A stretch of 64,000 bases of DNA from assembly GCA_021739645.1 (NCBI GenBank), contig JAIPBL010000003.1, forward strand, positions 1 through 64,000, written 5' to 3'. This document shows, piece by piece, positions 18,015 through 27,983 of the stretch (the first letter of the stretch is position 1; each line of letters starts with the position of its first letter). The translations under genes and the position numbers were made by a program. Origin of the DNA: Saprospiraceae bacterium (GTDB taxonomy: Bacteria > Bacteroidota > Bacteroidia > Chitinophagales > Saprospiraceae). The notes under the pieces were generated by a model that was given only the letters and a program-made list of their open reading frames with translations, ran no database searches and was not told the origin of the DNA.

Positions 18015-20396
18015 TCATTCGCTTCGCAATGACTTTACGGGGTTGGCAAGTGCCGCTTTTATACTCTGGAAGCTGACCGTCAGTAAGCTAATTGCCAAAG
18101 CTGCAAGCCCAGCTATGGCGAACACCCACCAGTTCAACCCAATGCGGTACTCGAATTTGTCCAGCCAATCCTTTAAGAAATAAGCGGCCAATGGCACTGC
18201 AATGAAGCAGGAAACAAGTACCAGCACAACGAACTCCTTAGATAGCATGGCCCAGAGGTTGGTTGTGGTTGCTCCAAGCACTTTCCGGATGCCGATTTCT
18301 TTTGTGCGCCGCTCGGCCATGTATGCCGACAAACCAAAGAGGCCAAGACAGGAAATGAAGATGGCTAGCCCTGCGAAGAGCCCCGCCAATTTGCCAATCA
18401 ACTCCTCCGAAGCGAATTTGCGGCTGTGAAATTCATCCACAAATGTATAGTTGAAGGGATACGAAGGATTGTGTGTTTTGAATATCGGTTCCAGTTGTGC
18501 AAGCGCAAAACTTGTACTTACATTGGGAGCAATGCGGAACATCATCTCGTTGCCCCTATTGTTCTCTGAAAGGAATACGGTGGGTTCGATTTTTTCAAAC
18601 GGGTTCACCATCACCACGTCGTTTGTCACTCCCACAATACGGTAGGTTTTGTTTTGCCAGTCGATGGTCTCTTCCAAAGGGTTTACCAAGCCCATGCGCT
18701 TGACGGCGGACTCGTTCAGAATGATGGCAGTAGAGTCCGCAGGGAAATCTTTAGAAAAAAAACGGCCATCTTTCAACGTTACATTAAGGGTGGTAAAATA
18801 GTCATCTGCAGTCACCACTGTGGCGAACATCGCATCATCGCTTGGGTTTTTACCCTTCCATTGGTAATCCTTGTTCCTGGAATAAACATTGGTGATAGGG
18901 CTATTTGCCATCGTTACGCCAGTCACCATCCCAGAGGCAAGCATTTCGTTTTTCAAAGGTTTGTAATTCTGAACTAAATCACCGCTCATAACCATCATCA
19001 CCACCCTGTTTGGGTCATAGCCTATGGGGCGTTCCTTCGTGTATTGTATTTGCTGATACACAACCAATGTGCTGATAATCAAAGCAATAGAAATCGTAAA
19101 TTGTGAAATGACCAATATTTTCCTCGGCAACAAAGCTTCAGCCGACTTTCCTTGAAAAGTAGAGGCTCCTTTCAACACTTTAAGTGGTTGAAAAGAAGAA
19201 AGAAAAAACGCCGGATAACTACCCGCCATTATTCCAGTCAAAATAGTGAACACAAGCGCAGAGGCCCAAAAAATGGGATTGCTGTATGGTGTGTGGAGGG
19301 CTTTATTGGTCAATGAGTTGAATCCTGGCAGTGCCAATTCCAAAATGCCGATGGACAATACCAAAGCGAAAACGGCCATAATCACTGCTTCGCCGAGGAA
19401 CTGACCAATCAATTGCCCCCGTAGGGAGCCAAGCGTTTTGCGAACCCCCACCTCTTTCGAGCGCCGTTCGGAGCGGGCTGTGCTGAGGTTCATAAAGTTT
19501 ATGCAGGCAATGAGAAGCACAAATAGACCGATTATACCAAACAGCATAATATATTCTATGTACCCACCTGCCACTTTTCCATTCTCAAATTTGCCCCGAA
19601 GCCGCCAGTCAGCAAGTGCATGGGCAGTAACTTCGGCTTTTGTCTCTTTATGGTGCTGCTGGATGATATCATTTATTTTTTCTGAAAACGCTAGGCCGTC
19701 CACACCAGGTTGCAGCTCCAAATAAATCTGAAAGGAATTGTTGTCCCAACTGGTTCGGGAGTTTTTTACCCAATCTTGTTGCTCAAAAAGGGAAAAAGGG
19801 ATTAAGAAATTGAACTGAAGGGATGAGTTTTCAGGCAGGTCTTTTATCACCCCGGTCACAACTACATCGCTGAAGTTGTCAAGTTTTATGACCTTCCCTA
19901 GCATGTCCTGGTAGTTCTCGTGACCAAAAAGCGAAGTCCCCATTTTTTGAGTCAAAACGATGGAGTTGGGGTCGTCAAGTGCCGTTTCCGCACTCCCCGA
20001 TACAAGCGGGAAGCTGAACATTTTTAAGAAATCGCCATGAATCTGGAAGCCGTTTTTTTGAAATAATTTGTCGCCAAATTTCAAGCCATGCTCCCAGCAC
20101 CAATCCGCCTCTGCGACGTGCCTCACCTCAGGAAACGACTTCCGGAGCTCGTCCGCCAAGGCAAGTGGCATTGATGGCCATGTTTGCAAATCTCCATCAA
20201 TATAGTCGCTCATTTTCAATTGATAAAGCTGCCCATAGTTTTCATGGAACTTGTCATAGTTGAACTCATCAACCATCCACAGACCAATAAGCATGGCGAC
20301 GGTCAGGCCAGTGCTCAGCCCTGCAATGTTGAGAAATGAAAACGACTTGTTTCGCCAAAGGCTGCGAAAGGTGAGTCTTATGAACTGTTGGAACAT
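18015..20396 (-). CDS. FtsX/MacB-type ABC permease, array member 2
   Basis: This 793-residue permease has the same two-FtsX, two-periplasmic-domain plan. The start was set at ATG 20396 (MFQQFIRLTFRSLWRN), which matches the other members' openings; the 19 upstream codons are spacer repeat. Coupling-type motifs are EVGVRKTLG (about 314) and EIGIRKVLG (about 698). It ends ALANPVKSLRSE. A 90-bp repeat-filled spacer separates it from member 1 and a 65-bp one from member 3. No ATPase domain is present, so it depends on the ATPases 15-18 kb upstream in the same operon or elsewhere. Confidence 0.88.
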   Translation of the reverse strand: MFQQFIRLTFRSLWRNKSFSFLNIAGLSTGLTVAMLIGLWMVDEFNYDKFHENYGQLYQLKMSDYIDGDLQTWPSMPLALADELRKSFPEVRHVAEADWCWEHGLKFGDKLFQKNGFQIHGDFLKMFSFPLVSGSAETALDDPNSIVLTQKMGTSLFGHENYQDMLGKVIKLDNFSDVVVTGVIKDLPENSSLQFNFLIPFSLFEQQDWVKNSRTSWDNNSFQIYLELQPGVDGLAFSEKINDIIQQHHKETKAEVTAHALADWRLRGKFENGKVAGGYIEYIMLFGIIGLFVLLIACINFMNLSTARSERRSKEVGVRKTLGSLRGQLIGQFLGEAVIMAVFALVLSIGILELALPGFNSLTNKALHTPYSNPIFWASALVFTILTGIMAGSYPAFFLSSFQPLKVLKGASTFQGKSAEALLPRKILVISQFTISIALIISTLVVYQQIQYTKERPIGYDPNRVVMMVMSGDLVQNYKPLKNEMLASGMVTGVTMANSPITNVYSRNKDYQWKGKNPSDDAMFATVVTADDYFTTLNVTLKDGRFFSKDFPADSTAIILNESAVKRMGLVNPLEETIDWQNKTYRIVGVTNDVVMVNPFEKIEPTVFLSENNRGNEMMFRIAPNVSTSFALAQLEPIFKTHNPSYPFNYTFVDEFHSRKFASEELIGKLAGLFAGLAIFISCLGLFGLSAYMAERRTKEIGIRKVLGATTTNLWAMLSKEFVVLVLVSCFIAVPLAAYFLKDWLDKFEYRIGLNWWVFAIAGLAALAISLLTVSFQSIKAALANPVKSLRSE

Positions 20397-20399
20397 GAT

Positions 20400-20460
20400 A
20401 TTATGATATTGGGATATTAGGTGATTGGAATAGCTCAATATCCCAATCACCAATCATATT
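20400..20460. repeat. hairpin spacer between permeases 2 and 3
   Basis: The spacer contains GATATTGGGATATTAGGTGATTGGAATA-like words on one side and their inverse (CAATATCCCAATCACCAATCA) on the other, forming an imperfect stem-loop related to the neighbouring spacers. Confidence 0.55.
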
Positions 20461-20461
20461 T

Positions 20462-22894
20462 TCATTCGCTTCGCAATGACTTCACTGGGTTTGCCAGTGC
20501 CGCCTTTATACTCTGGAAACTTACCGTCAGCAATGCTATCACCATCACGGTAACAAATGCACCTGCCATCAACCACCAGTCGACCTCTGTTCGGTACGCA
20601 AAATTTTCTAGCCACCGATGTGCGCCCCACCATGCCAGCGGGAGTGCTATAAGGTTTGACAAAATGACCCAACGTGAAAATTCAGAAGTTAGTAGTCTAA
20701 TGATATTGCCAGAAGTGGCACCGAGGACTTTTCGAACACCAATTTCCTTGCTTCTCCTTTCCGCAGTGAAGGCGGCCAATGCAAGCAACCCAAGACAAGC
20801 AATAAAGATGGCGAGCCCTGCAAACACGATGAAGATATTGCCGAGTCTTTGTTCTGACTCGTACATTCGGGTAAAACGTTCGTCCAAAAAGGCGTAATCA
20901 AAGGGTAGGCCAGACGAGGAGGCTTCCCATTTGCTTTTGATTTTATCAATAAAGCCACTAATGTTCGTATTGCCATCAAGCCGGATAGTGAGGGGGCCTG
21001 TTTGGGCTTGGTCGTAAAAGAAAGCAAGCGGGCCAATTTCGTCCCGAAGGTTTTCAAAGTTGAAATTTTTTACCACACCGACAACGGTGTAAGTCGTAAA
21101 GTCTTTCATCTGGTTGTCGTTGTACATATTGATGTGGCGGCCGACTGGTTTTACAAAGCCATATTTCTTAACGGCCTCCTCGTTTAGCACTATAGCAGTT
21201 GAATCAGTTTTGAATTCTTTTGAAAAAAAACGACCATCGGACATTTCCAACCCAAGTGTCAGTTCGTAGCTATCGTCCACTGTCCAGCACTGCAGGTTGA
21301 CATGTTGCCGGTCAGAACCCTCGCTATCTATCCAAGTGGTGTTGTCACTGCGACAGGAGGTGACGGGAAGGAAGCAAGTTGAAGTTGCACTCTTGACCTC
21401 TGGCATGGCTTCGATGTCATTTCGAAACCCTTCGAACGATGATGCCAAATCTCCTGCACTATTTATCGTTACCAATTGTTCCTTGTCAAAACCGAGGCGT
21501 TTTTGCTGTATAAAATCGAGCTGCCGGTAAATGACCACTGTGCCGACCAGCAGCAGGGTAGATATCGTGAACTGAAAAACGACAAGCGAGTGTCGAAGCC
21601 ATCCCGTTCGGATATTGTTCTGTATTTTCCCCTTCAATACTTCCAGCGGCTTGAATGCCGACAGGTAAAAAGCAGGGTAACTACCTGCGAGCAAACCAAC
21701 TAGTATTACCCCTCCAAAGAGTAGGGACAGCATGGTAGGGTTAGTCAATGGTAATGATAACTCTTTGTTAGTCAATTGGTTAAAAAAGGGCATGGCGAAA
21801 CTTGCGAAAATCACAGCAAGCAAAAAAGCGAACCCGCTCATGAGGATTGCTTCAGTGAGGAACTGCCCGACCAACTGTTTTTTTACCGACCCAAGTACCT
21901 TTCGCATGCCGACTTCCTTTGAACGGCTAGCCGATCGTGCAGTGGACAAATTCATGAAGTTAATGCAGGCAATCAGAAGGATGAAAAGAGCGATTGCTCC
22001 AAAAATCCAAACATAGCTTTCGTCGCTGTTGGGTTCGTGCTCTGCCACGAAGTTGGATTTCAGGTGAATATCCTTCAAGGGCAGCAGTGTGTAGCGTGCC
22101 CAGAAGCCTTTTGCCTCTAGTTCTTCCATAGAGAACCCAGTACCTTGCTTGATTTGGGCGCTCCCATACTTGTGAAAAATTTCTGAAATTTTCTTCTCCA
22201 CTGTCGCCACACTTTGGCCAGGTTTCATGACTATATAAGTCTGGTAATTGTGGCTACCCCAAGACTGTGTTTTGGCATCGTCCAGCCCCTCCATTGACAG
22301 CAAAAAATCATAGTGGAAATGAGAGGCTCGTGGCATGTCTTTGAAAACGCCCGTTACTTTTACGGGCATTTCATTGTCGAGTATGAGGTTTTGCCCAATG
22401 GGATTCAGCGTCCCAAAATGCCGTTTTGCTGCCGTTTCGCTGATAGCGATGGTGTTTGGCATCGTCAGCAAGGAGCTTTTATCACCCCCCAACAGTGGAA
22501 ACGTGAACACGTCGAACAACTGATTGTCAGCCCAAGCAAAGCGCTGTTCATTGAAGTTTTGTTGGGTACCCTCTTTCTTAACAAGCCTGTTCCCCCAAGG
22601 ACGGAAGCGACCAGCTGTTTCCACCTCCGGCACATCTTCTCTAAGTGCAGCTGCAAGAGGAGCTTGTGCCACAGCATAGATTTCACGTTTTCCTCCAAAT
22701 TTAAGGTCGGAAGTGACTCGGTAGATATTTTCAAACTTCTCGTTTTGACGGTCAAAATTCATTTCGTCCCAAACAAAAAGACTGATAAGCAAACAGCAGG
22801 CAATGCCGATACTAAGCCCAAGAATATTGATGGCTGCATAGAAACGCTGCTTTTGGAAGCTGCGGAAGGCTATTTTTAAATAATTCTTGAACAT
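20462..22894 (-). CDS. FtsX/MacB-type ABC permease, array member 3
   Basis: This 810-residue permease starts at ATG 22894 (MFKNYLKIAFRSFQKQ). Coupling-type motifs are EVGMRKVLG (about 325) and EIGVRKVLG (about 714). Its last loop (AHRWLENFAYRTEVDWW) and the region after the second motif (SGNIIRLLTSEFSRW) differ from the LLSKDFLKL version common to most other members, so it is one of the more diverged copies. The tail is the shared ALANPVKSLRSE. The periplasmic domains vary most, consistent with different ligands. Confidence 0.88.
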   Translation of the reverse strand: MFKNYLKIAFRSFQKQRFYAAINILGLSIGIACCLLISLFVWDEMNFDRQNEKFENIYRVTSDLKFGGKREIYAVAQAPLAAALREDVPEVETAGRFRPWGNRLVKKEGTQQNFNEQRFAWADNQLFDVFTFPLLGGDKSSLLTMPNTIAISETAAKRHFGTLNPIGQNLILDNEMPVKVTGVFKDMPRASHFHYDFLLSMEGLDDAKTQSWGSHNYQTYIVMKPGQSVATVEKKISEIFHKYGSAQIKQGTGFSMEELEAKGFWARYTLLPLKDIHLKSNFVAEHEPNSDESYVWIFGAIALFILLIACINFMNLSTARSASRSKEVGMRKVLGSVKKQLVGQFLTEAILMSGFAFLLAVIFASFAMPFFNQLTNKELSLPLTNPTMLSLLFGGVILVGLLAGSYPAFYLSAFKPLEVLKGKIQNNIRTGWLRHSLVVFQFTISTLLLVGTVVIYRQLDFIQQKRLGFDKEQLVTINSAGDLASSFEGFRNDIEAMPEVKSATSTCFLPVTSCRSDNTTWIDSEGSDRQHVNLQCWTVDDSYELTLGLEMSDGRFFSKEFKTDSTAIVLNEEAVKKYGFVKPVGRHINMYNDNQMKDFTTYTVVGVVKNFNFENLRDEIGPLAFFYDQAQTGPLTIRLDGNTNISGFIDKIKSKWEASSSGLPFDYAFLDERFTRMYESEQRLGNIFIVFAGLAIFIACLGLLALAAFTAERRSKEIGVRKVLGATSGNIIRLLTSEFSRWVILSNLIALPLAWWGAHRWLENFAYRTEVDWWLMAGAFVTVMVIALLTVSFQSIKAALANPVKSLRSE

Positions 22895-22913
22895 GATATT
22901 GAGATATTGAGAT

Positions 22914-22953
22914 ATTGGGTGATTGGGATATTGAGCTATCCCAATCACCCAAT
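22914..22953. repeat. perfect 17-bp-arm hairpin between permeases 3 and 4
   Basis: Bases 22914-22930 (ATTGGGTGATTGGGATA) are the exact inverse complement of 22937-22953 around a 6-base loop. It has no T run and lies inside the operon, so it is more likely an mRNA-stability or spacing element, or a mobile repeat, than a terminator. Confidence 0.8.
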
Positions 22954-22958
22954 ATTAT

Positions 22959-25373
22959 TTACTCGCTGCGCAATGACTTCACCGGGTTCGCCAGCGCCGC
23001 CTTCACGCTCTGAAAACTCATCGTCAGAAAAGCAATGACGACCGCTGCCAAACCAGCCACAGCGAACATCCACCACTCCAAGTCAATGCGCATTTCAAAA
23101 TTTTGCAGCCAGGCGTTCATGGCATACCAAGCCAGCGGTGTTGCAATGACGATGGCAATTCCTACCAGCATGATAAATTCTTTCGACAACAGGCCGACGA
23201 GGCTATTCACACTGGCGCCCAGCACCTTGCGGATGCCGATTTCCTTGGTGCGGCGCTCGGCCACGAAGGCGGCCAAGGCAAACAACCCAAGACAGGAAAC
23301 GAAGATGGCCAAGCCAGCAAACAGCGCCGTCAAACGACCCAGCCGTTTGTCTTCCTCGAATTGTTTGGCAAAATGCTCGTCAAGGAAAAAATAATCGAAG
23401 GGGTTGCCACCGAAAGCCGCTGCATACTTTGCCTCGATGGCCGAGAGCGTTCCACCGATGTCCTTGGCATTGGTTTTTATAGAGAAAAAATCTGGGGTAG
23501 CATAGCGAGGTGAAATGCGGAAAATGAGCGGTTCATAAGCCAGTTTCGGCGATTGCTGGTGGAAGTTTTTGACCACACCCACCACCGTCAGTTTGTCGCC
23601 CCAGAAGTCGAGTTCCTTGCCGATGGCCTCCTCTGATGAGCCAAGTTTGAGGCGCTTCACCCCTGCTTCGTTGAGCAGACAGGCGCCACTGTCGCTGGTC
23701 ATTTTTTCCGAAAGCAACCTGCCAGTCGCAGCTTCGAGGCCGTATTGCGCAGCAAAATCAAAATCAAAGCCGATGGCCTCTAGGGATTCATAGGAGTTGT
23801 CGTCGCCACCCCACGGGCGGATGCCCGCAGTCCAACCAGCTTGCTGCCCGGGTACGCCGGTAGATGCCGTAATTCCCTGAATGGCAGTCAGTTGTGAAAT
23901 TTCATTTTTGAAAATGGAGATATTTGCCTTTAAAGTTGAATCCACGACCATGGGTGCTTTCACGACCAAAGTCTGGTTGATGTTGATGCCTAAATTGGCG
24001 TTCCGCAGATGGGAGAGCTGCCTAAAAATGACCACCGTGCCCACGATGAGGATGACGGAGGTGGCGAATTGGGCCACCACCAAACCTTTGCGCAGCCAAG
24101 CGTTTCCGCCGCCAGTGCCCCGGCTCGATGAACTGCCCAACGCCTCCGATGGGCGGAAGGACGAAAGCACCAGTGCCGGGTACAGCCCCACCAGCAAAGT
24201 GCCCAACAGGAACACTCCGACAATGGCTGCCCAAAGACTCGGTTCTGAAAAAAGCGTGAAGGGGATTTGTTTGCCCGCCAGTTGCTCGAAGGCGGGCAAC
24301 AAGATTTGCGCCAGGGCCAAAGAAATGCCAATGGCCATCACGTTGAGGAGGCTTGCTTCCAGCATGAATTGGCGCACGAGTTCGCTCCGGCTGCTGCCGA
24401 TGACCTTGCGGACGCCCACCTCCCTCGAACGGGTCTCGGAGCGGGCGGTGGAGAGGTTCACGTAGTTGAACCAAGCGATGAGCAGCACCAAAATGCCGAT
24501 GATGAGCAGGGCACGAACGGCCACCGCATCGCCATTGGCCTCGAACTCGAAAAGATGGTGCGAGTTGAGGTGGATTTCCTTCAGGGGCTGGAGCGCAAAG
24601 ACCACTTTTTTGTCCACATCCGCTTCGGCTTTTTGTGCAATCATCGGCGTGATTTTGGCCTCCAGCGCCTTGACGTCCGTGCCCGGTTTTAGCAAAAGAT
24701 AGGTGTAAAAACCGTCCCAGAAAAAGGCGGTTTCCGTTTCGCCATCGGTGTTGTAAACTTCGGAATAGGTGATGTAGCTGAGCAGGATTTCCGGTTTCAT
24801 GTGGGAGTTTTCCGGCCAATCTGCAAACACACCCGTGATTTTGTAATCGTCCCTGTCGTTGCGTTTCAGGCTTTGGCCGATGGGGTTTTCGGTGCCAAAA
24901 TACTTCTTGGCCACCGACTCGGAAATGCAGGCCATGAACGGTTCTTTCAAGCAATTGTCCACGTCCCCAGAAAGCAGCGGGTGGGTGAAGAATTTGAAAA
25001 AATTGGCTGTGGCGAAAACTGCTTCTTGCTCCCTGAATTTTCGCTCGCCTTTGGCGAAAATTCCATCACCGCCCATGTGTATTTTTGCATAATCCTGCAC
25101 CTCCGGGAAATTTTGTTGGAGGAACGGCCCGGCCACAGCGGCCCCAGCAGCAAACTGCATGGACACTGCGCCATCTTTCACCCGGTCGGTGCGCACCCGC
25201 ACGATGCGGTCGGCGTTTTCGAAGAAGGTGTCGTAGCTTTTTTCAAAGGCCACATATTGCCAGAGTAGCAGTGCCGCAGTCATTCCGACGACGAGTCCGG
25301 TGAGGTTGATGGCGGAGGTGTATTTGCTCTTTAGGAGATTTCTCCAAGCTAGTTTAAGGTTGTATTGGAACAT
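22959..25373 (-). CDS. FtsX/MacB-type ABC permease, array member 4
   Basis: This 804-residue permease starts at ATG 25373 (MFQYNLKLAWRNLLKSKYTSAIN). Coupling-type motifs are EVGVRKVIG (about 316) and EIGIRKVLG (about 709). Its DNA is more GC-rich than that of members 2 and 6, which produces long spurious frames on both strands. The end is the shared ALANPVKSLRSE. The gene lies 64 bp before member 3 and 127 bp after member 5, the widest spacer in the permease array. Confidence 0.88.
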   Translation of the reverse strand: MFQYNLKLAWRNLLKSKYTSAINLTGLVVGMTAALLLWQYVAFEKSYDTFFENADRIVRVRTDRVKDGAVSMQFAAGAAVAGPFLQQNFPEVQDYAKIHMGGDGIFAKGERKFREQEAVFATANFFKFFTHPLLSGDVDNCLKEPFMACISESVAKKYFGTENPIGQSLKRNDRDDYKITGVFADWPENSHMKPEILLSYITYSEVYNTDGETETAFFWDGFYTYLLLKPGTDVKALEAKITPMIAQKAEADVDKKVVFALQPLKEIHLNSHHLFEFEANGDAVAVRALLIIGILVLLIAWFNYVNLSTARSETRSREVGVRKVIGSSRSELVRQFMLEASLLNVMAIGISLALAQILLPAFEQLAGKQIPFTLFSEPSLWAAIVGVFLLGTLLVGLYPALVLSSFRPSEALGSSSSRGTGGGNAWLRKGLVVAQFATSVILIVGTVVIFRQLSHLRNANLGININQTLVVKAPMVVDSTLKANISIFKNEISQLTAIQGITASTGVPGQQAGWTAGIRPWGGDDNSYESLEAIGFDFDFAAQYGLEAATGRLLSEKMTSDSGACLLNEAGVKRLKLGSSEEAIGKELDFWGDKLTVVGVVKNFHQQSPKLAYEPLIFRISPRYATPDFFSIKTNAKDIGGTLSAIEAKYAAAFGGNPFDYFFLDEHFAKQFEEDKRLGRLTALFAGLAIFVSCLGLFALAAFVAERRTKEIGIRKVLGASVNSLVGLLSKEFIMLVGIAIVIATPLAWYAMNAWLQNFEMRIDLEWWMFAVAGLAAVVIAFLTMSFQSVKAALANPVKSLRSE

Positions 25374-25404
25374 GGTTTTGATTGTTGAATTGCTTGATTG
25401 TTTT

Positions 25405-25494
25405 GTAACACGGTCTGCCAGACCGTGCTTTTGTGCTTCCCAAGTTCCTTGGGTTTGGTTCATTCGGGAAGCACGGACTGGCAGTCCGTGTTAC
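25405..25494. repeat. nested inverted repeats between permeases 4 and 5
   Basis: CACGGTCTGCCAGACCGTG (25409-25427) and CACGGACTGGCAGTCCGTG (25472-25490) are each palindromic, and their outer ends GTAACACGG (25405-25413) and CCGTGTTAC (25486-25494) pair with each other. The pair brackets about 44 bp of non-coding DNA. It resembles a small mobile palindrome or a double hairpin. Confidence 0.75.
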
Positions 25495-25500
25495 GCCGTA

Positions 25501-27933
25501 TTACTCGCTTCGCAATGATTTTACGGGGTTCGCCAGCGCCGCCTTCACGCTCTGATAACTGACGGTCAAAAACGCTACCAGCACCGCCACAAACCCCGCC
25601 AGCAGGAATACCCACCATTGAATATCAATGCGGTAGGCAAAGTCTTGCAGCCATTTATCCATGAAAAAATAAGCCAGTGGAGCAGCGATGACCAATGCCA
25701 CTGCGACAAGTTTTAGAAAGTCTTTTGATAGCAGGGAGACGATGTTGGCAACCGTAGCGCCGAGCACTTTTCTTACGCCAATTTCCTTCACCCGCTGCTG
25801 TGCGGCGTGGGTGGCCAAGCCAAATAAGCCAAGGCAGGAAATGAGGATAGCCAACAGGCCAAAACCTTTGCAGGTGGCAGCGAGCCGGTTGTCGTTTTCA
25901 TAAAACTGGGCGATGCTATCGTCGAGGAAGCGACCTTCAAAAACCTGCTCGGGCATCACCTTGTCGAAGGCGTGTTGGAGTGCTGCCAGTGAACCAGCAA
26001 TATTGTCGGGCCTGATTTTCACACCGATGTCCCAATAAAAAACAGCACGTGGCGCCAAAAGCACTGCCTGGTGTTCCTCGTGCAAGCTGTGAGCGTGAAA
26101 ATCATCCGTAACACCAGTGATTTCGACAGGTCGGCGGCCACCGATGTAAAGCGTTTGTCCTATTACTTCCTGTGGGTCGGTGATGCCCAACTTGCGTGCA
26201 AAAGTCAGGTTGACCACACCTTGTCGGATAGTATCTGAGGGCTCAAACCACTTTCCGGCCAGCATTCTTATGCCATAAGTTTTTTGATAGTCTGCATCGC
26301 AGAATTTGTGGGTCAGCGGAAATTTTTCGTCTTCCGGTCGAGAAGCAAAACGGAAATTGCTGCTCCAGGTATTGCCAGAAAGGGGTTGGTCATTGCTGAA
26401 ACTGACGGACTCCAGGGTTGGTATTTTCAATAATTCCTGCTTGAGCACTTTGTGCCTGGTTTGTGATGAACTGTCCGATCCTACCCCGAAATTGTACACG
26501 AGATTTTTAGAGAAACCTAAGTCCCGAGAGCGGATGAAATCAAGTTGCATCAGGGTGATGATGGCGCCAATAATAAGCACTTGCGCAATTACGAACTGCA
26601 ACACCACGAGTGATTTACGAAGGGCCACCCCATTGTATTTGCCCGGATTTAGATTGCTCCGCAAAGCGGCCATAGGTTTGAAACTGGCCAAGGATAACGA
26701 TGGGTAAAGCCCTGCCAACAGCGTAACCGCTACACCTATTATCACCAAAAAGCCCCATACGGCTGGGTTTGTGAAAAACGGCAATTCATCGGGTACGTCG
26801 GAAACGAGTTTTAGCAACGGTGAGCAAACAGATGCTAAGCCTGCGCCCAAAACCAGGGCCAATGCCACAATAACCCCGGTCTCGCTGAGGAACAGCCAAG
26901 CCAGTTGCCATTGGCCGCCACCGAGCGTCTTGCGGACGCCCACTTCTTTGGCTCGCAAAGACGACTGTGCTGTGGCCAGATTGATGAAATTGAAACAGGC
27001 CATCAATAGCGTCAGGATGCCAATTCCCCCCAAAATTCGCAACCGGGACTTGCTCACCCGATGTGTGCCCGAGTTGCCCAATTCTTCATTGAAATGCAAA
27101 TCGGAAAGCGGCTGAACAAAGTATGTTTTTGTATTGCTGCGGCCTTCTTCTTTGTTTCGCTCTTCGCCCACTTTGGCCAAGGCCAGATTGGCGGCATCCG
27201 TTTGGCTGGGGTCGTTTAAGAGGGCGTAGATTTGGTTGTTTGAACTGCAGCTCCCCCAATTATTGTCGTAAAAAAAATGGTCGGGATGTGCCTTGAATGT
27301 TTCCCAACTTGAAAAATAGGGAGCAGGAAAATCGCAGTTTACTGGTAAATCAGCGATGATACCGGTCACAGTTACTGTTACCAAATAGTCCAAGACGAGG
27401 TGCTGCCCAATGGCTGCTACTGGTTGGTCAAAATACTTTTTTGCAAAAGTTTCGGTCAAGACGATGACATTGGGCGCTGTCAATGCGGTTTCGGGATTGC
27501 CTGCCAACCATTGGGCATTGAATATCTTAAAAAAGGAAGGCTCCACGAAAAAGGCGGTTTCGCCAGCGCCCATGTTGAATTTTTTGAGCGGCGGCCCTCC
27601 TTGCGGGTCGGGCAATGAAATGGGTGCCCAAAGCTCGTGAACCCTGCTCATGGTTTCGAACTGGCTGACCGTCTGCTGTATCATGTCCATGGCTGGCAAC
27701 GGGGTGCAGGTTTCGCTATTTAGTTTACCACTTGCATCTGTTTCTGATGATACCACTCGCACAATACGCTCGTAGTTTTCAAAATTCTTATTAAAACTCA
27801 ACTCATAGCTCACCATTCGGAAAATGAGCAGTGCGGCTGCAATGCCAGCTGTTAGTCCGATAAGCGTCACGGTGCTATAAATCTTGTTCTTGCGCAATGT
27901 GCGAAGGGCGATTATTATATTTTTTTGAAACAT
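25501..27933 (-). CDS. FtsX/MacB-type ABC permease, array member 5
   Basis: This 810-residue permease starts at ATG 27933 (MFQKNIIIALRTLRKNKIYS). The open frame continues upstream for more than 100 codons, but that extension runs antiparallel in character to member 6 coding sequence and has no membrane pattern, so it was discarded. Coupling-type motifs are EVGVRKTLG (about 328) and EIGVRKVLG (about 714). The tail is ALANPVKSLRSE. A stronger sequence difference is seen in the first periplasmic domain, which contains FNMGAGETAFFVEPSF. Confidence 0.88.
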   Translation of the reverse strand: MFQKNIIIALRTLRKNKIYSTVTLIGLTAGIAAALLIFRMVSYELSFNKNFENYERIVRVVSSETDASGKLNSETCTPLPAMDMIQQTVSQFETMSRVHELWAPISLPDPQGGPPLKKFNMGAGETAFFVEPSFFKIFNAQWLAGNPETALTAPNVIVLTETFAKKYFDQPVAAIGQHLVLDYLVTVTVTGIIADLPVNCDFPAPYFSSWETFKAHPDHFFYDNNWGSCSSNNQIYALLNDPSQTDAANLALAKVGEERNKEEGRSNTKTYFVQPLSDLHFNEELGNSGTHRVSKSRLRILGGIGILTLLMACFNFINLATAQSSLRAKEVGVRKTLGGGQWQLAWLFLSETGVIVALALVLGAGLASVCSPLLKLVSDVPDELPFFTNPAVWGFLVIIGVAVTLLAGLYPSLSLASFKPMAALRSNLNPGKYNGVALRKSLVVLQFVIAQVLIIGAIITLMQLDFIRSRDLGFSKNLVYNFGVGSDSSSQTRHKVLKQELLKIPTLESVSFSNDQPLSGNTWSSNFRFASRPEDEKFPLTHKFCDADYQKTYGIRMLAGKWFEPSDTIRQGVVNLTFARKLGITDPQEVIGQTLYIGGRRPVEITGVTDDFHAHSLHEEHQAVLLAPRAVFYWDIGVKIRPDNIAGSLAALQHAFDKVMPEQVFEGRFLDDSIAQFYENDNRLAATCKGFGLLAILISCLGLFGLATHAAQQRVKEIGVRKVLGATVANIVSLLSKDFLKLVAVALVIAAPLAYFFMDKWLQDFAYRIDIQWWVFLLAGFVAVLVAFLTVSYQSVKAALANPVKSLRSE

Positions 27934-27935
27934 GG

Positions 27936-27976
27936 TCTTGATTGTTGAATTGCTTGATTGTTGAATTGCTTGCCCC
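27936..27976. repeat. tandem repeat spacer between permeases 5 and 6
   Basis: GATTGTTGAATTGCTT is repeated in tandem (from about 27941). The same word occurs once in the spacer at 25380-25400 and in variant form at 37005-37045, so this is a second spacer-repeat family besides the GATATTGGG type. Confidence 0.6.
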
Positions 27977-27983
27977 TTTGGGG

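Noticed and set aside
24022-24954. 310-codon minus-strand frame inside permease 4
   Set aside because: It is a different frame of the GC-rich permease gene, full of His/Arg/Gly runs and without membrane helices.
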